A stretch of 64,000 nucleotides of DNA from Leptospira terpstrae serovar Hualin str. LT 11-33 = ATCC 700639 (lineage in GTDB: Bacteria; Spirochaetota; Leptospiria; Leptospirales; Leptospiraceae), in contig NZ_AOGW02000009.1 of NCBI RefSeq assembly GCF_000332495.1, forward strand, positions 124,001-188,000, written 5' to 3'. Each line of letters starts with the position of its first letter. Position 1 is the first letter of the stretch. A model generated the notes under the pieces. That model was not told where the DNA came from. It searched no databases and saw only the letters and a list, made by a program, of their open reading frames with translations. Both the position numbers and the translations under genes were made by a program. Of the stretch, positions 24,550 to 33,647 are shown piece after piece.

Positions 24550-26735
24550 TTTCGAAAAAAAAATTCATTCTTTATATCCTGTTAGGGGGAAGCGTAATAT
24601 TCCCCATAGCAGGATTTTTGTTAAGACCTGTATCCTTCGAATCCCTTCGAAATCAAACAACAGTTCGTATCCTAACCAAGGAAGGAACTCTCATTGGAAG
24701 AGGAAAAAACCAAAATCAAACAAGGCAAGATTGGGAAAGTATTCATGAGTATCCAAACTATGTTCCTGAAATTCTAAAGATTGCCGAAGACAAACGATTT
24801 GATTATCACCATGGAATTGATCTTTTTGCAGGTTTTAATTCTCTTTACTCTTATCTTTTTTCTAAAGGAAAAAGAGGTGGAGCTTCGACACTTACCATGC
24901 AACTGGTGCGAATTCAAAATCCGGAAATTCGTTCGTATCCAGTTTTACTGCGCAAAGTTTTTGAAATTTCCGAAGCACTCAGGTATGAAGTTTGGTTAAC
25001 AAAGTCCGAAATATTAGAAGCTTATCTTAATTCCATATCAATTCATTCCAATATTGTTGGGTTTCCATCTGCCTCACTTACGTTATTTGGAAAACACATT
25101 CGTTTTTTATCAATTGAGGAAGCTGTATACCTTACTGTTTTGATCAGGAAAAACCAACCTGGATTAGAGGAACTCTCTATTCGTTATCAGAATTTAAGTG
25201 AGAGGATCACTTATAAGTTACCAAGATTAAAAGATCCCAATGAACTTACAATTGATACAAAGTTTAAAAATAAACCTGATTTTTCCGAACATTGGAAGGG
25301 AGAAAATCAGCATTTTCTCATTTGGATTCGAAAGTTGATATCAATTCCTTCAGAAGAATTTGTATCTTCTTTATCTTCTGAATTAAATTCTGAGTTACAT
25401 GCAATAGTTAATTCTGAATTAGATGGTTTAGAACGATGGAATGTTTCCAACGCATCTGCTATTGTGTTGGAACGTGTATCTGGAAAGGAAGACGAACTAG
25501 AACTAAAAGGTATGATTGGTTCTAAAAATTTTTTCGAAGATGGAAATGGAATGGTAAATGGTAGTTTGGCTTATAGAGATGCAGGAAGTACACTAAAACC
25601 TTTGTTATATGCTGTTGCTATAGAAAAAGGGTTTTATACTGTAAATTCTATATTCTCTGATGAAAAATATTCATTTTCATTAGGCCAAGGAGGTAACTAC
25701 CTTCCTAGAAATTCTGACCTACGTTATTGGGGTGACTTAACTTTAGCAGAGGCTCTCGGTAATTCTAGAAATATTCCCGCTGTCACGGCAATCAATCAAA
25801 TGGGAGTCACAACCTTTTATCGTTTTTTACAAACCGCTGGATTTACGCATCTAAAAGAATCGCCACAGTTTTATGGACCAGGCCTCGCATTGGGTTCCGG
25901 AGGAACAAGTCTTCTTCAGCTAACGCGCGCTTACGGATCATTTCCTTTGAATGGAATATTACCAAAAATTCGTTTGGGAAAAATTGATAAGAATCCATTA
26001 TATTTTAGTTTCTCGACTCGACTCTTCTCCGGCGAAACAGCTGAAGAGTTGAAGTTTGTTCTAAAAGATCCGAAATTAAGACAAAGAGCCTTCGGTAGAA
26101 GGAGTTATTTGGATTTTCCATTTCCAGTTTCTATTAAAACAGGAACTTCGAAAGATTATCGCAATTCTTGGACTGTAGCATTTAATGATCGTTATGTTGT
26201 TGGAGCATGGGTAGGAAACTTTTCTGGAGAAAGGACTATGGACGTTTCAGGATCTTTTGGTGCAGGAAGAATTGTTCAAAATATATTTCGCAGTTTAATG
26301 AAAGATAAACCTGCTTTGGATTTTAAATCAAGTTATACAGAAACTAGAAATTTTTGTCGTCTCACAGGTAAATTGGCTTCTAACCAATGTCCTTCTATTG
26401 CTTTGAAAGTAAGAAAAAAAATAATTCTTAACGATTTATGTGACAAACACAAGTTAGAATCCAATCCATCCATATTAGGGGTTGGATTTGTTTATCCTTC
26501 TATGGGACAAGTTTATTTATACCATCCATCGTATGAAAAAGATACACAGAGTATTCCTGTTCGAGTTCGGGAGTATCAAACATTAAAAGTTCCAAAATTA
26601 GTTTGGAATGGAAAAACAGAATTTAAACCTACTTCCAATGGTGACTTACGTTTGCCCATCGTCCGTGGGAAACATTCATTAGTATTATACGATGGCGATA
26701 TAATGAAGGCATCAGTTAATTTTGAAGTTAAATAA
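24546..26735 (+). CDS. pbpC: Bifunctional penicillin-binding protein 1C
   Basis: A 729-residue class A PBP with one N-terminal helix (about 7-27). Glycosyltransferase domain: EDKRFDYHHG with catalytic E81 and GGASTLTMQLVR. Transpeptidase domain: S348-TLK, SRN in GNSRNIPAV, and K531-TG. All catalytic motifs are intact. A short C-terminal domain (about 600-729) resembles the BiPBP_C domain. The GTG start overlaps the macroglobulin stop. PBP1C repairs peptidoglycan and is commonly paired with A2M, so this linkage is expected; the third gene that follows is not. Confidence 0.93.
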   Translation: MISKKKFILYILLGGSVIFPIAGFLLRPVSFESLRNQTTVRILTKEGTLIGRGKNQNQTRQDWESIHEYPNYVPEILKIAEDKRFDYHHGIDLFAGFNSLYSYLFSKGKRGGASTLTMQLVRIQNPEIRSYPVLLRKVFEISEALRYEVWLTKSEILEAYLNSISIHSNIVGFPSASLTLFGKHIRFLSIEEAVYLTVLIRKNQPGLEELSIRYQNLSERITYKLPRLKDPNELTIDTKFKNKPDFSEHWKGENQHFLIWIRKLISIPSEEFVSSLSSELNSELHAIVNSELDGLERWNVSNASAIVLERVSGKEDELELKGMIGSKNFFEDGNGMVNGSLAYRDAGSTLKPLLYAVAIEKGFYTVNSIFSDEKYSFSLGQGGNYLPRNSDLRYWGDLTLAEALGNSRNIPAVTAINQMGVTTFYRFLQTAGFTHLKESPQFYGPGLALGSGGTSLLQLTRAYGSFPLNGILPKIRLGKIDKNPLYFSFSTRLFSGETAEELKFVLKDPKLRQRAFGRRSYLDFPFPVSIKTGTSKDYRNSWTVAFNDRYVVGAWVGNFSGERTMDVSGSFGAGRIVQNIFRSLMKDKPALDFKSSYTETRNFCRLTGKLASNQCPSIALKVRKKIILNDLCDKHKLESNPSILGVGFVYPSMGQVYLYHPSYEKDTQSIPVRVREYQTLKVPKLVWNGKTEFKPTSNGDLRLPIVRGKHSLVLYDGDIMKASVNFEVK

Positions 26736-28365
26736 ATTAGTCAATTTTAAGAACGAGTATTTGGAGGGAAAATTCTCACTAACCATTTGGTATTTGTTTT
26801 TGTATTGTTTTTATTGGCCTATTTCCTTTTCATTTGGAGTTTGGTTTTATTTCCATGGAATTTTTGTTTCCATATTTACAATCTTTGTTATAGTTTTAGA
26901 ATTTTATATTAATCAAAAATCAAATAATAGAAACAGATTAAACACAATGTGTCGTTTAGTTTTATGGTCCTTCTTTGTATTGATCTTTACTTACCAAGAA
27001 ATCTACCAAACTTCTGTAACATTAGATCTGGTGATTTATTCTTTCCAAAATCTATCATTGTTGTACGGAGATTTTTTTACGTTTTTATACCATTGGGATT
27101 TTTTGCAGTGGTTGGCATTGGCTACCGGAATCTATTTGGTTTTCGATAAAAATAGGAAGAGAATTTTTTTCACTCTATTGATTATTTCCATACTATTTCT
27201 ATATTTACGATTTACATCGCAGTGGATGATTAACGATAACTATACAAAAGTAACCACTTCTTTTCAAATCAAAAAAGGAAAAACAGTTTTAGAATCTATC
27301 CCGGGTAAGCCAAATATTGTTTTTGTTTTATTAGAAGGTGTTTCTAGAAAACAACTGTCTTCATTACAGTCACGTTATATTGATTTTTCTTTATTGGAAG
27401 GTTCTCATTTTTGGATCCCGATGCCACATACTTCCAAAAGTTTGTTAACTTGGATGACAGGAGAAGCACAACTTAAAAATTCTCGACTACAATTGGATGA
27501 TTCTGTATTCGAATTGAATCTTCCTGTGTTATTACAAAAAAAACATAATTACCAAACGGTAATGATATATACACAATCAATTTATTTGGAAGGAATGGAA
27601 CAGTTTTTCCCTAAAATATTTCAAACAATAGTTGATAAATCAATTTTAGAAAAAAGATACGGATCTCTTTATCCATCATTTAGTTGGGGTATGGACGACA
27701 GAGTCATTCTTCCCGCAATGAACCAAATCAATATTACAGAGAAGAATCCTTTATTTTTATTGATTGGACTAAGCCAAACGCATAGTCCTTATTTTGTAGT
27801 AAACGAAAATACTCATTCGCAATGGAATTCACCGTTAGTTCGCTATCATGCATCTATAAACGAGGAGGTTGCAGTATTAGATAGTATCATTTCTTATTGG
27901 AAAGAAAACTCTTCTCGAGAGACTCTATTGATACTTTCTGCTGATCATGGAGAATCATTTGGAGAAGAAGGAGCTTTCGCTCATAACTATTCATTATACA
28001 ATCAAGAAACGGATGTTCCCTTCTTATTCTATTTTCTAAAATCAGGACAAGTATACATTCCTAAATTAGGAACTTCTGTAGATTTTAAAGAAACAATATT
28101 AAGATTACTAGAAACAAACACAAACCTATTGAGTGAAAAATCGAAAGTTAATTTTTTTAATCATAATTACCAACCAAGTTTAGTATTAAAAACTTGGAAC
28201 TCCGAAGTACAAAAAGCTTGGATCAATCATGATAAAAAATATATTTATCACAGTGATAGGGATCAATTGCTACAAATGGATTTCATAGAAGATAACAGAA
28301 CTCCGATTTCAGATCTACGTTTGAAACAAAAAGTATTGAATCAAATTTACTCCGAAATTCGTTAA
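26722..28365 (+). CDS. Sulfatase-superfamily (LtaS/EptA-like) membrane enzyme
   Basis: A 547-residue protein with about five N-terminal membrane helices (residues about 18-175) and a periplasmic alkaline-phosphatase-fold domain. Active-site features: PNIVFVLLEG (metal-binding Glu), PHTSKSLLTWMTG with the likely nucleophile T237, and SADHGESFGE (D408, H409). Such enzymes transfer phosphoglycerol or phosphoethanolamine from phospholipids to envelope glycans or lipids; the acceptor here is unknown. The TTG start overlaps pbpC by 14 bp, and no clear ribosome site is seen, suggesting coupling to pbpC. The 3' end overlaps the convergent TetR gene by 4 bp. Confidence 0.83.
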   Translation: MKLNKLVNFKNEYLEGKFSLTIWYLFLYCFYWPISFSFGVWFYFHGIFVSIFTIFVIVLEFYINQKSNNRNRLNTMCRLVLWSFFVLIFTYQEIYQTSVTLDLVIYSFQNLSLLYGDFFTFLYHWDFLQWLALATGIYLVFDKNRKRIFFTLLIISILFLYLRFTSQWMINDNYTKVTTSFQIKKGKTVLESIPGKPNIVFVLLEGVSRKQLSSLQSRYIDFSLLEGSHFWIPMPHTSKSLLTWMTGEAQLKNSRLQLDDSVFELNLPVLLQKKHNYQTVMIYTQSIYLEGMEQFFPKIFQTIVDKSILEKRYGSLYPSFSWGMDDRVILPAMNQINITEKNPLFLLIGLSQTHSPYFVVNENTHSQWNSPLVRYHASINEEVAVLDSIISYWKENSSRETLLILSADHGESFGEEGAFAHNYSLYNQETDVPFLFYFLKSGQVYIPKLGTSVDFKETILRLLETNTNLLSEKSKVNFFNHNYQPSLVLKTWNSEVQKAWINHDKKYIYHSDRDQLLQMDFIEDNRTPISDLRLKQKVLNQIYSEIR

Positions 28366-29033
28366 GTGATTTTATTACCATTCAGAAGTGTAAGAATTGA
28401 AGTTTTTAGAAAGTTTTTGTAATCCAAAACAAAGATATCTAATCCATCTTCTTTCACTGCTTCTCTTACTTGGTTTGAAGGAAATCCATGAGACCAAGAT
28501 CCTACTGCCAAGGCATGGCATTGCATAAGAAATAAGAATCCTGATTGTTCGTTTAAAAAAGGAAAAGCCTGTATTAATAAAGGTAGAATTTTAGAAATTT
28601 GTTCCTTCAAACTAAGTTTAAATTCTCGTATGGTAGCAATACTTGCATTTTTTTCTAAGATAGTAGGGACAATCGGTAAAAGTTTTAAAAACCGAACATG
28701 TCTATCCATTGAATTAACAAACCACTTCGAAAAAAAATCAGCATCGATACTTTTTGTTTCTGATAAAAATACTTCCATGTCCAAAAACCATGCTTCATAA
28801 TCGGCACTGTGTACTCTAAGACAAAGATCTTCTTTCGTTGGAAAATATAAATAAAGAGTTCCTTTTGCAATTTTTGCACGTTTAGCAACTTCATCCATGG
28901 AAAGTTCCGCCCAATCTTTTTTTTGTAAAAGAAAGGCTGCGGATTGAAGTATGGATGTGCGTTTGGAAAGTTTGTCTTTTTCCAAAACAGCTCTCTTTTT
29001 TGGCAAACGTTCTGCAATCGGCGCGCGGCTCAT
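28362..29033 (-). CDS. TetR/AcrR-family transcriptional regulator
   Basis: A 223-residue regulator. The N-terminal TetR HTH lies at about 25-72 (SMDEVAKRAKIAKGTLYLYFPTK, the standard signature); the rest is an all-helical ligand domain of unknown specificity. AGGAAGG directly precedes the ATG. Divergent from a DUF5329 gene; the 234-bp gap holds a perfect 7+3+7 palindrome, the likely operator. Confidence 0.9.
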   Translation of the reverse strand: MSRAPIAERLPKKRAVLEKDKLSKRTSILQSAAFLLQKKDWAELSMDEVAKRAKIAKGTLYLYFPTKEDLCLRVHSADYEAWFLDMEVFLSETKSIDADFFSKWFVNSMDRHVRFLKLLPIVPTILEKNASIATIREFKLSLKEQISKILPLLIQAFPFLNEQSGFLFLMQCHALAVGSWSHGFPSNQVREAVKEDGLDIFVLDYKNFLKTSILTLLNGNKIT

Positions 29034-29082
29034 ACCTTCCTGGATAGGAAGATCCTATAAAATATGCTAGAAAAAAATGGTT

Positions 29083-29099
29083 ATTGACCAGGGGTCAAT
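29083..29099. promoter_or_regulatory. Palindrome, candidate TetR operator
   Basis: ATTGACC-AGG-GGTCAAT is a perfect inverted repeat with 3-bp spacing, 50 bp upstream of the tetR start. A second weaker dyad, TGAC-N5-GTCA, is at 29127-29139. TetR regulators typically bind such palindromes near their own promoter; no binding data exist here. Confidence 0.5.
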
Positions 29100-29154
29100 T
29101 TAGAGCAACCACCAGTCATTTATCTTTGACTTGCGGTCACCAAAGAAATTTCTT

Positions 29155-29184
29155 TTGACTGTAAATATACAATAAGTCTATACA
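29155..29184 (+). promoter_or_regulatory. Predicted sigma70-type promoter of the DUF5329 gene
   Basis: TTGACT (29155-29160), 18-bp spacer, TATACA (29179-29184), about 84 bp upstream of the ATG at 29268. The TGAC/GTCA dyad ends 15 bp upstream of it, so the TetR protein could control it. Confidence 0.4.
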
Positions 29185-29267
29185 AAATTGGTTTTGTTTG
29201 TTATTGTTCGGTCATGAGAATAGATAAATTCTAATACTTTACATTTATCTAAAACAAGGAGATATTT

Positions 29268-29672
29268 ATGAAAGGTCGTCGTTTATTTTGGTTTTTTTTG
29301 GCAATTTTACTTGTTATCGAATTGCCGCTCTTGTATGGAAAAACCAATTCATGTCTGACAACAACCGAAGAACAAAAAATTGAAAAACTATTAAAACGTG
29401 TGGGAAAAATCCAAGGCAGTTTTATTCGAAATGGAGATTCACATACAGCCGAAGAAGCAGAAAAACATCTTCGATATAAATTACAAGAAGCAAAAAACTC
29501 GATTTTTGCACCTGACCCGAAAGAATGGACTGCTAAACTATTCATAGAGAAAATTGCATCAAAATCATTTTTAACAGGGACTCCCTATTTAATAAAAACT
29601 TCTGATGGAAAAGAAACTAAATCCTCTGATTGGCTTTTTACAGAATTAGGTAAAATAGAATCTTGTTTATAG
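29268..29672 (+). CDS. DUF5329 family exported protein
   Basis: A 134-residue protein with a signal sequence (about 5-24). The mature part matches the DUF5329/YfeK pattern: EEQKIEKLLKRV, FIRNGDSHTAEEAEKHLR and a C-terminal IASKSFLTGTPYLIK. Length is normal for the family. Function of the family is unknown. AAGGAG lies about 8 bp before the ATG. Divergent from the TetR gene. Confidence 0.82.
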   Translation: MKGRRLFWFFLAILLVIELPLLYGKTNSCLTTTEEQKIEKLLKRVGKIQGSFIRNGDSHTAEEAEKHLRYKLQEAKNSIFAPDPKEWTAKLFIEKIASKSFLTGTPYLIKTSDGKETKSSDWLFTELGKIESCL

Positions 29673-29726
29673 AATAATTTTGATTAGTTATTATTTATGA
29701 TCATATCTATGTCTTAAGGCTATTTG

Positions 29727-31235
29727 TTATTCTTGAGAAGTTTGGAATCCAAGTTGAGATGGGGAATCACTTTCGGTCGAGAACACTTTGTCCATATATC
29801 CAAATTTTCCACCACATAACTCTTTCATTTGATCAGTGCGCTGGTTTACAGTTCCACCAAGGTTTGAGCTGTAACGGATACGATCGAAAGCACCGCTTTC
29901 TGGACGAATCCAAACATCAGCAATTTGGTATGTACCTGTTCCTGTCCCAGATGTAACCGACGCACCGGAAGTATAACGATCAAATGTATTGGGAATACGA
30001 GACCTATTTCTCCAAAGTCCAGAAGAGTCAAGTAAAGTAGGTGGTTCTTCAAAGTTAGGGACATCACCGCTAGAAGAACCGAGAAATGATATCCATTGCA
30101 AACCACCGTTCAAATTGTACTGAGCAAAGGCATAATGTTGAGTATCGCTCTGTATAGGTTCTTTTACAACTGTACTCCAGGATATGTTAGTCGTTAGAAG
30201 TTGTAAAATTGAAGTATTTGAAACTGCAATTTGTCTACTATCTCCATAAGTTGCACTTGTGTAGCCATTATAGACAAAGATTTCACGGACACCGCTTATT
30301 GTATTAAACTTTGTTATGTAAGGTAATTGAGTTCCTAATGAAGGATGAGTTGTTCCTTCGACACTTCCATCCGTCGTACCAGCAAGATATACATATCCAT
30401 TTGAATATGATACATTAAATGGAAAGTCGTTCCCTGAACTGGAAATATATTTTTGGAAAATTCCAATGCCATTTTGGTCAATATTTCCGTACAATATATC
30501 CGTATCTGACTCGCTTCCTAAACTTGAATTTTCAATACTAGGTAGTTCCAACAGCGGAGTATGTCCATTGCCTCCGTCCAACGTAATAAAAAAATGAAAC
30601 CTATCTAAATTATCTACAGTTGTCACTAAGTAAATTCCCAAATCTATCGAATCCAAATAGGTATACCAAACTCGACTTCCATCTCCTCGATGCCTTCCCA
30701 AATATACTGACATTCCTGCATCAGCTTTTGGAGAAATATTGGATGGAATAAATTGGCCACTTCCCATTGCGATAAAACTTACCGCTAAGTCACCGTTAGA
30801 GTATAGATGGAGTCTTGGTTTAAAATTAAGTGAACTATAAACTTCGCCCAAATAATCGATCCATTGAATGTCTCCGTTATTTCTAGCAACACGCATGATA
30901 AAAAAGTTTTTTGTGAGACCGGGAGTTCCGGCAAAAGAACCAGTGATTCCTTGTAACTCTCCTGAATTGATAGGGTCCTCAGTGATTCCTACGATGACAA
31001 TGTCACCATTGGGAAGAAATTGAAAGTCGGTTCCAAACGTGGAATAGTTTCCAGTACCATAACGCCTGTTCCACTGTGAAAAATTTGAACATGAATTGTT
31101 TAAAAGAGCGGACTGGATGAGATTTCGTAACCAGAAATCATTGGTTGCTGGATCATTGGGATTGTTTAAGTTTAACTTACAAGAAAAAGCAATCAGAAAT
31201 AGGATGGCAAGAAATAGACGGTGTAACATAAGCAT
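29727..31235 (-). CDS. Beta-propeller (SBBP-like) lipoprotein, paralogue 1
   Basis: A 502-residue putative surface lipoprotein: signal ending IAFSCKLN, then the shared family motif CKLNLNNPNDPAT. The body has repeated segments of the type FLPNGDIVIVGIT, QWIDYLGEV and LDSIDLGIYLV, characteristic of SBBP-like propeller blades. The C-terminal part (ADVWIRPESGAFDRIRYSSNL, in two halves) is matched by the copy at 37631-39151, its closest relative in the window. Function unknown. A second in-frame ATG two codons downstream could be the start. Confidence 0.78.
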   Translation of the reverse strand: MLMLHRLFLAILFLIAFSCKLNLNNPNDPATNDFWLRNLIQSALLNNSCSNFSQWNRRYGTGNYSTFGTDFQFLPNGDIVIVGITEDPINSGELQGITGSFAGTPGLTKNFFIMRVARNNGDIQWIDYLGEVYSSLNFKPRLHLYSNGDLAVSFIAMGSGQFIPSNISPKADAGMSVYLGRHRGDGSRVWYTYLDSIDLGIYLVTTVDNLDRFHFFITLDGGNGHTPLLELPSIENSSLGSESDTDILYGNIDQNGIGIFQKYISSSGNDFPFNVSYSNGYVYLAGTTDGSVEGTTHPSLGTQLPYITKFNTISGVREIFVYNGYTSATYGDSRQIAVSNTSILQLLTTNISWSTVVKEPIQSDTQHYAFAQYNLNGGLQWISFLGSSSGDVPNFEEPPTLLDSSGLWRNRSRIPNTFDRYTSGASVTSGTGTGTYQIADVWIRPESGAFDRIRYSSNLGGTVNQRTDQMKELCGGKFGYMDKVFSTESDSPSQLGFQTSQE

Positions 31236-31425
31236 TAAGTTTGGAAAGATAATACCATCTCATTTCTTTGTAGGTTAGGTGACGATTTGAATTTTTTTAA
31301 CTAACTACTTTTTCAATTGTTTCGCTGAAGAGATAGGATTTTAGTAAAATAATTGTAAACAATGGTTGTAAAAAATAGGAACTATTGTAGTGTATTCCAC
31401 CATACCAATGCAGTAGGAGTTACCT

Positions 31426-32601
31426 ATGAATCGATTTTCTCTGTTTTCTTTTTTCATTCTACTTTTCAGTTTTTCTTTATCTGCGGAAAAAATCGAATCT
31501 GAGTTTTCATTTGCTACGGACTTTAATATACGTCCTACGTTTGTTGAGGGGAACAATCCATTTTTTGTCAACGGTGGGAAATGGATCTATTTAGGACGGA
31601 CTGCAGATTTTGATGAACCTGGCCTTTATTTTTTTGATACAAAATCCAAAGAGAGAATTTATCGCTCAGTACCCTTGGAAGCTTATTACATTACACACTC
31701 TACAGAGTTTATCGGGCAAATAGAGACAAAAGGCAAACGTTTGCCGCTAACCATATATGAGTTTTTGTTTTACGATGAATCAACACAAAGGGCTGGTTTT
31801 GTAATTGAAAATAAACATAAATCAGTTAATGCAAAAAGATATTTTTTTGTAGGATGGGACTTGTCTATGAATCAAATCGATATGGTCGAACCAATCTATG
31901 AAATCGCAGAAGATGATAAAAAATCTTTTGCACAAAGTTCAGCCGTTGGATATTCACAGGAAAACAATACCGGTTACTTCACCTTCGCTGTGGATGCAGA
32001 TCTAAAAGATGATGAATCAGAAGATGTTACTGCTTTTATATATAAAATTCAAAACCAAAATTTAACTAAACTAAAAGAATACAAATCTAGATTTTATCCA
32101 TACACACCTGAGTTCCATCCTGATTCAAAACAAATCGTGATCGCTTGTTATACGGAAGCTTTTCAAAAACGAAATCCAACGGGATATTTATATAAATTAG
32201 ATTCAAACGAATTCCAAGAGTTTTCTATTCCATCCACTCCTTATGGAATTAGTTTTTCGAAAGATGGAAAGTATTTGTATATGGCTGCGTCTGACACTGG
32301 AGAAGTTCGTATGTATAATACAGGAAATCTGAATGAAGTCAAAAAATCAAAATGGGGAACTTTTGGTCATAAATTAGGATTTTGGAAGGATGGAGAACTT
32401 GTTTGGGTAAGAAACTCAGGACTTCATATTTATGATCCCATAACTCTAAAACAAAAGAAAGTCATCCCTACAAAAAAATTCTATAAGAACCATGTCAATG
32501 TTAGTGGATCGGCCTTTTTGCCATTTCAAAAATTATTATTGAGGAATATATTGGAAGATCCGGCTGGCGGAGCTGCCAACCGAGTCTTAATCGCAGATTA
32601 A
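31426..32601 (+). CDS. Exported WD40/PD40-like beta-propeller protein
   Basis: A 391-residue protein with a signal peptide (about 1-20, ending SLSA). Repeats such as GKYLYMAASDTGEVRMYN, WKDGELVWVRN and FHPDSKQIVIACY look like TolB/WD40-type propeller blades. No lipobox, so probably periplasmic. No family assigned. It has its own transcription unit between two minus-strand genes, with AGGAG about 8 bp before the ATG. Confidence 0.72.
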   Translation: MNRFSLFSFFILLFSFSLSAEKIESEFSFATDFNIRPTFVEGNNPFFVNGGKWIYLGRTADFDEPGLYFFDTKSKERIYRSVPLEAYYITHSTEFIGQIETKGKRLPLTIYEFLFYDESTQRAGFVIENKHKSVNAKRYFFVGWDLSMNQIDMVEPIYEIAEDDKKSFAQSSAVGYSQENNTGYFTFAVDADLKDDESEDVTAFIYKIQNQNLTKLKEYKSRFYPYTPEFHPDSKQIVIACYTEAFQKRNPTGYLYKLDSNEFQEFSIPSTPYGISFSKDGKYLYMAASDTGEVRMYNTGNLNEVKKSKWGTFGHKLGFWKDGELVWVRNSGLHIYDPITLKQKKVIPTKKFYKNHVNVSGSAFLPFQKLLLRNILEDPAGGAANRVLIAD

Positions 32602-32608
32602 AAATGAG

Positions 32609-32630
32609 ATCCTTATCTTAGTAAAAGGAT
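32609..32630. terminator. Weak bidirectional terminator-like hairpin
   Basis: ATCCTT (32609-32614) and AAGGAT (32625-32630) form a 6-bp stem with a 10-nt loop between two convergent genes. On the minus strand a short U-run (TTTTT) follows after four bases. Only moderately convincing. Confidence 0.35.
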
Positions 32631-32651
32631 TTCATAAAGGTGATTGGAACT

Positions 32652-33500
32652 TTATTTCCAAGCACCCGCATTATCTTTTGCATACTGAGCAAAGGATAAT
32701 GGATCTTTTCCTGTTAAGGTTTTAACCGTATCTAGGATAGGAGAAGCAAATCCTTCTTTTAAGGCACCGGCTATCATCACTAAAAACGCTGCATAGTCTT
32801 TGGTAAGTCCTGCAGAAACAAGAGAAGATTCAAAAACTTTTGGATCTACATCTACATATCCGATTGTTTTTCCACTTACTTTTGTTAAATGATTTGCAGC
32901 TTCATTATGATCGATAGATTCTGGTCCCGTCAATGTAAAGGCTTGGTTGTCATTTTTCGAAGATGTTAGTAATACTGCCGCTACTGAGGCAATGTCTCTT
33001 GCATCAATAAAGCTGGTTTTTGCACTACCACCTGGAAAATAAATTTTCCCATCTTGTTTGATTCCTGCAATCCAAAAGGTATGGAAGTTTTGCATAAACC
33101 AGTTAGGACGAATGATATTCCAAGGAATTCCTGCTCCTTCTAACAAAATCTCTGTTTTGCGAAATGGAGCTTCTGGTGGCGCATGATCGACTCCCATTGC
33201 TGTCATGAGAACCAATTTTTTTAAGCCAACTTGTTTTGCTTTTTCGATCCATGGGGAAAGAATTTCATATTGGTTGGTTTGGCCTGGAGGACTTAAAAAA
33301 TAAGCCGCATCTACTTTTTCTAAAACTTCCAAACCTTTGGTAAGTTCGCTAGAATCAGCAAACACCCAATGTAAATTAGAGGTAGCTTTTTGAGTTTCCG
33401 GTTTTCTTGATCCAGCAAAGACTTCATGTCCCCCGTTTAATAATTCGGTTACCAGGTGGCCACCTACTAGTCCTGAGCCGCCATATACAAATACTTTCAT
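32652..33500 (-). CDS. NmrA-like NAD(P)-binding oxidoreductase
   Basis: About 282 residues from the ATG at 33500, chosen because AAGGA lies 6 bp upstream and the Rossmann motif starts at once (VFVYGGSGLVGGHLV). It lacks the classical YxxxK catalytic pair and instead resembles the atypical SDR/NmrA/QOR2 group, which reduce quinones or sense NADP. IPWNIIRPNWFMQNF is typical. Divergent from an AraC regulator that probably controls it. Confidence 0.85.
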   Translation of the reverse strand: MKVFVYGGSGLVGGHLVTELLNGGHEVFAGSRKPETQKATSNLHWVFADSSELTKGLEVLEKVDAAYFLSPPGQTNQYEILSPWIEKAKQVGLKKLVLMTAMGVDHAPPEAPFRKTEILLEGAGIPWNIIRPNWFMQNFHTFWIAGIKQDGKIYFPGGSAKTSFIDARDIASVAAVLLTSSKNDNQAFTLTGPESIDHNEAANHLTKVSGKTIGYVDVDPKVFESSLVSAGLTKDYAAFLVMIAGALKEGFASPILDTVKTLTGKDPLSFAQYAKDNAGAWK

Positions 33501-33561
33501 AGTGAATCCTTGAATTCGGATATACATCCGTTATTGTTTCTATAATATACTCTGAAAAATC

Positions 33562-33621
33562 TAGACTGTCTATGTCGTAAAATATTAAAAAAATGTCCAA
33601 TCGTATAAATTGATAGACATT
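33562..33621. promoter_or_regulatory. Inverted repeats in the AraC/NmrA divergent promoter region
   Basis: TAGAC-T-GTCTA (33562-33572) is a perfect palindrome, and AATGTCCAAT...ATTG-ATA-GACATT (33592-33621) is a longer interrupted inverted repeat. TATAAT (33541-33546) also occurs. These lie between two divergent genes and are candidate sites for the AraC-family regulator. Confidence 0.4.
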
Positions 33622-33647
33622 GGGTAAATATGGAGAGAAATAGGGTC

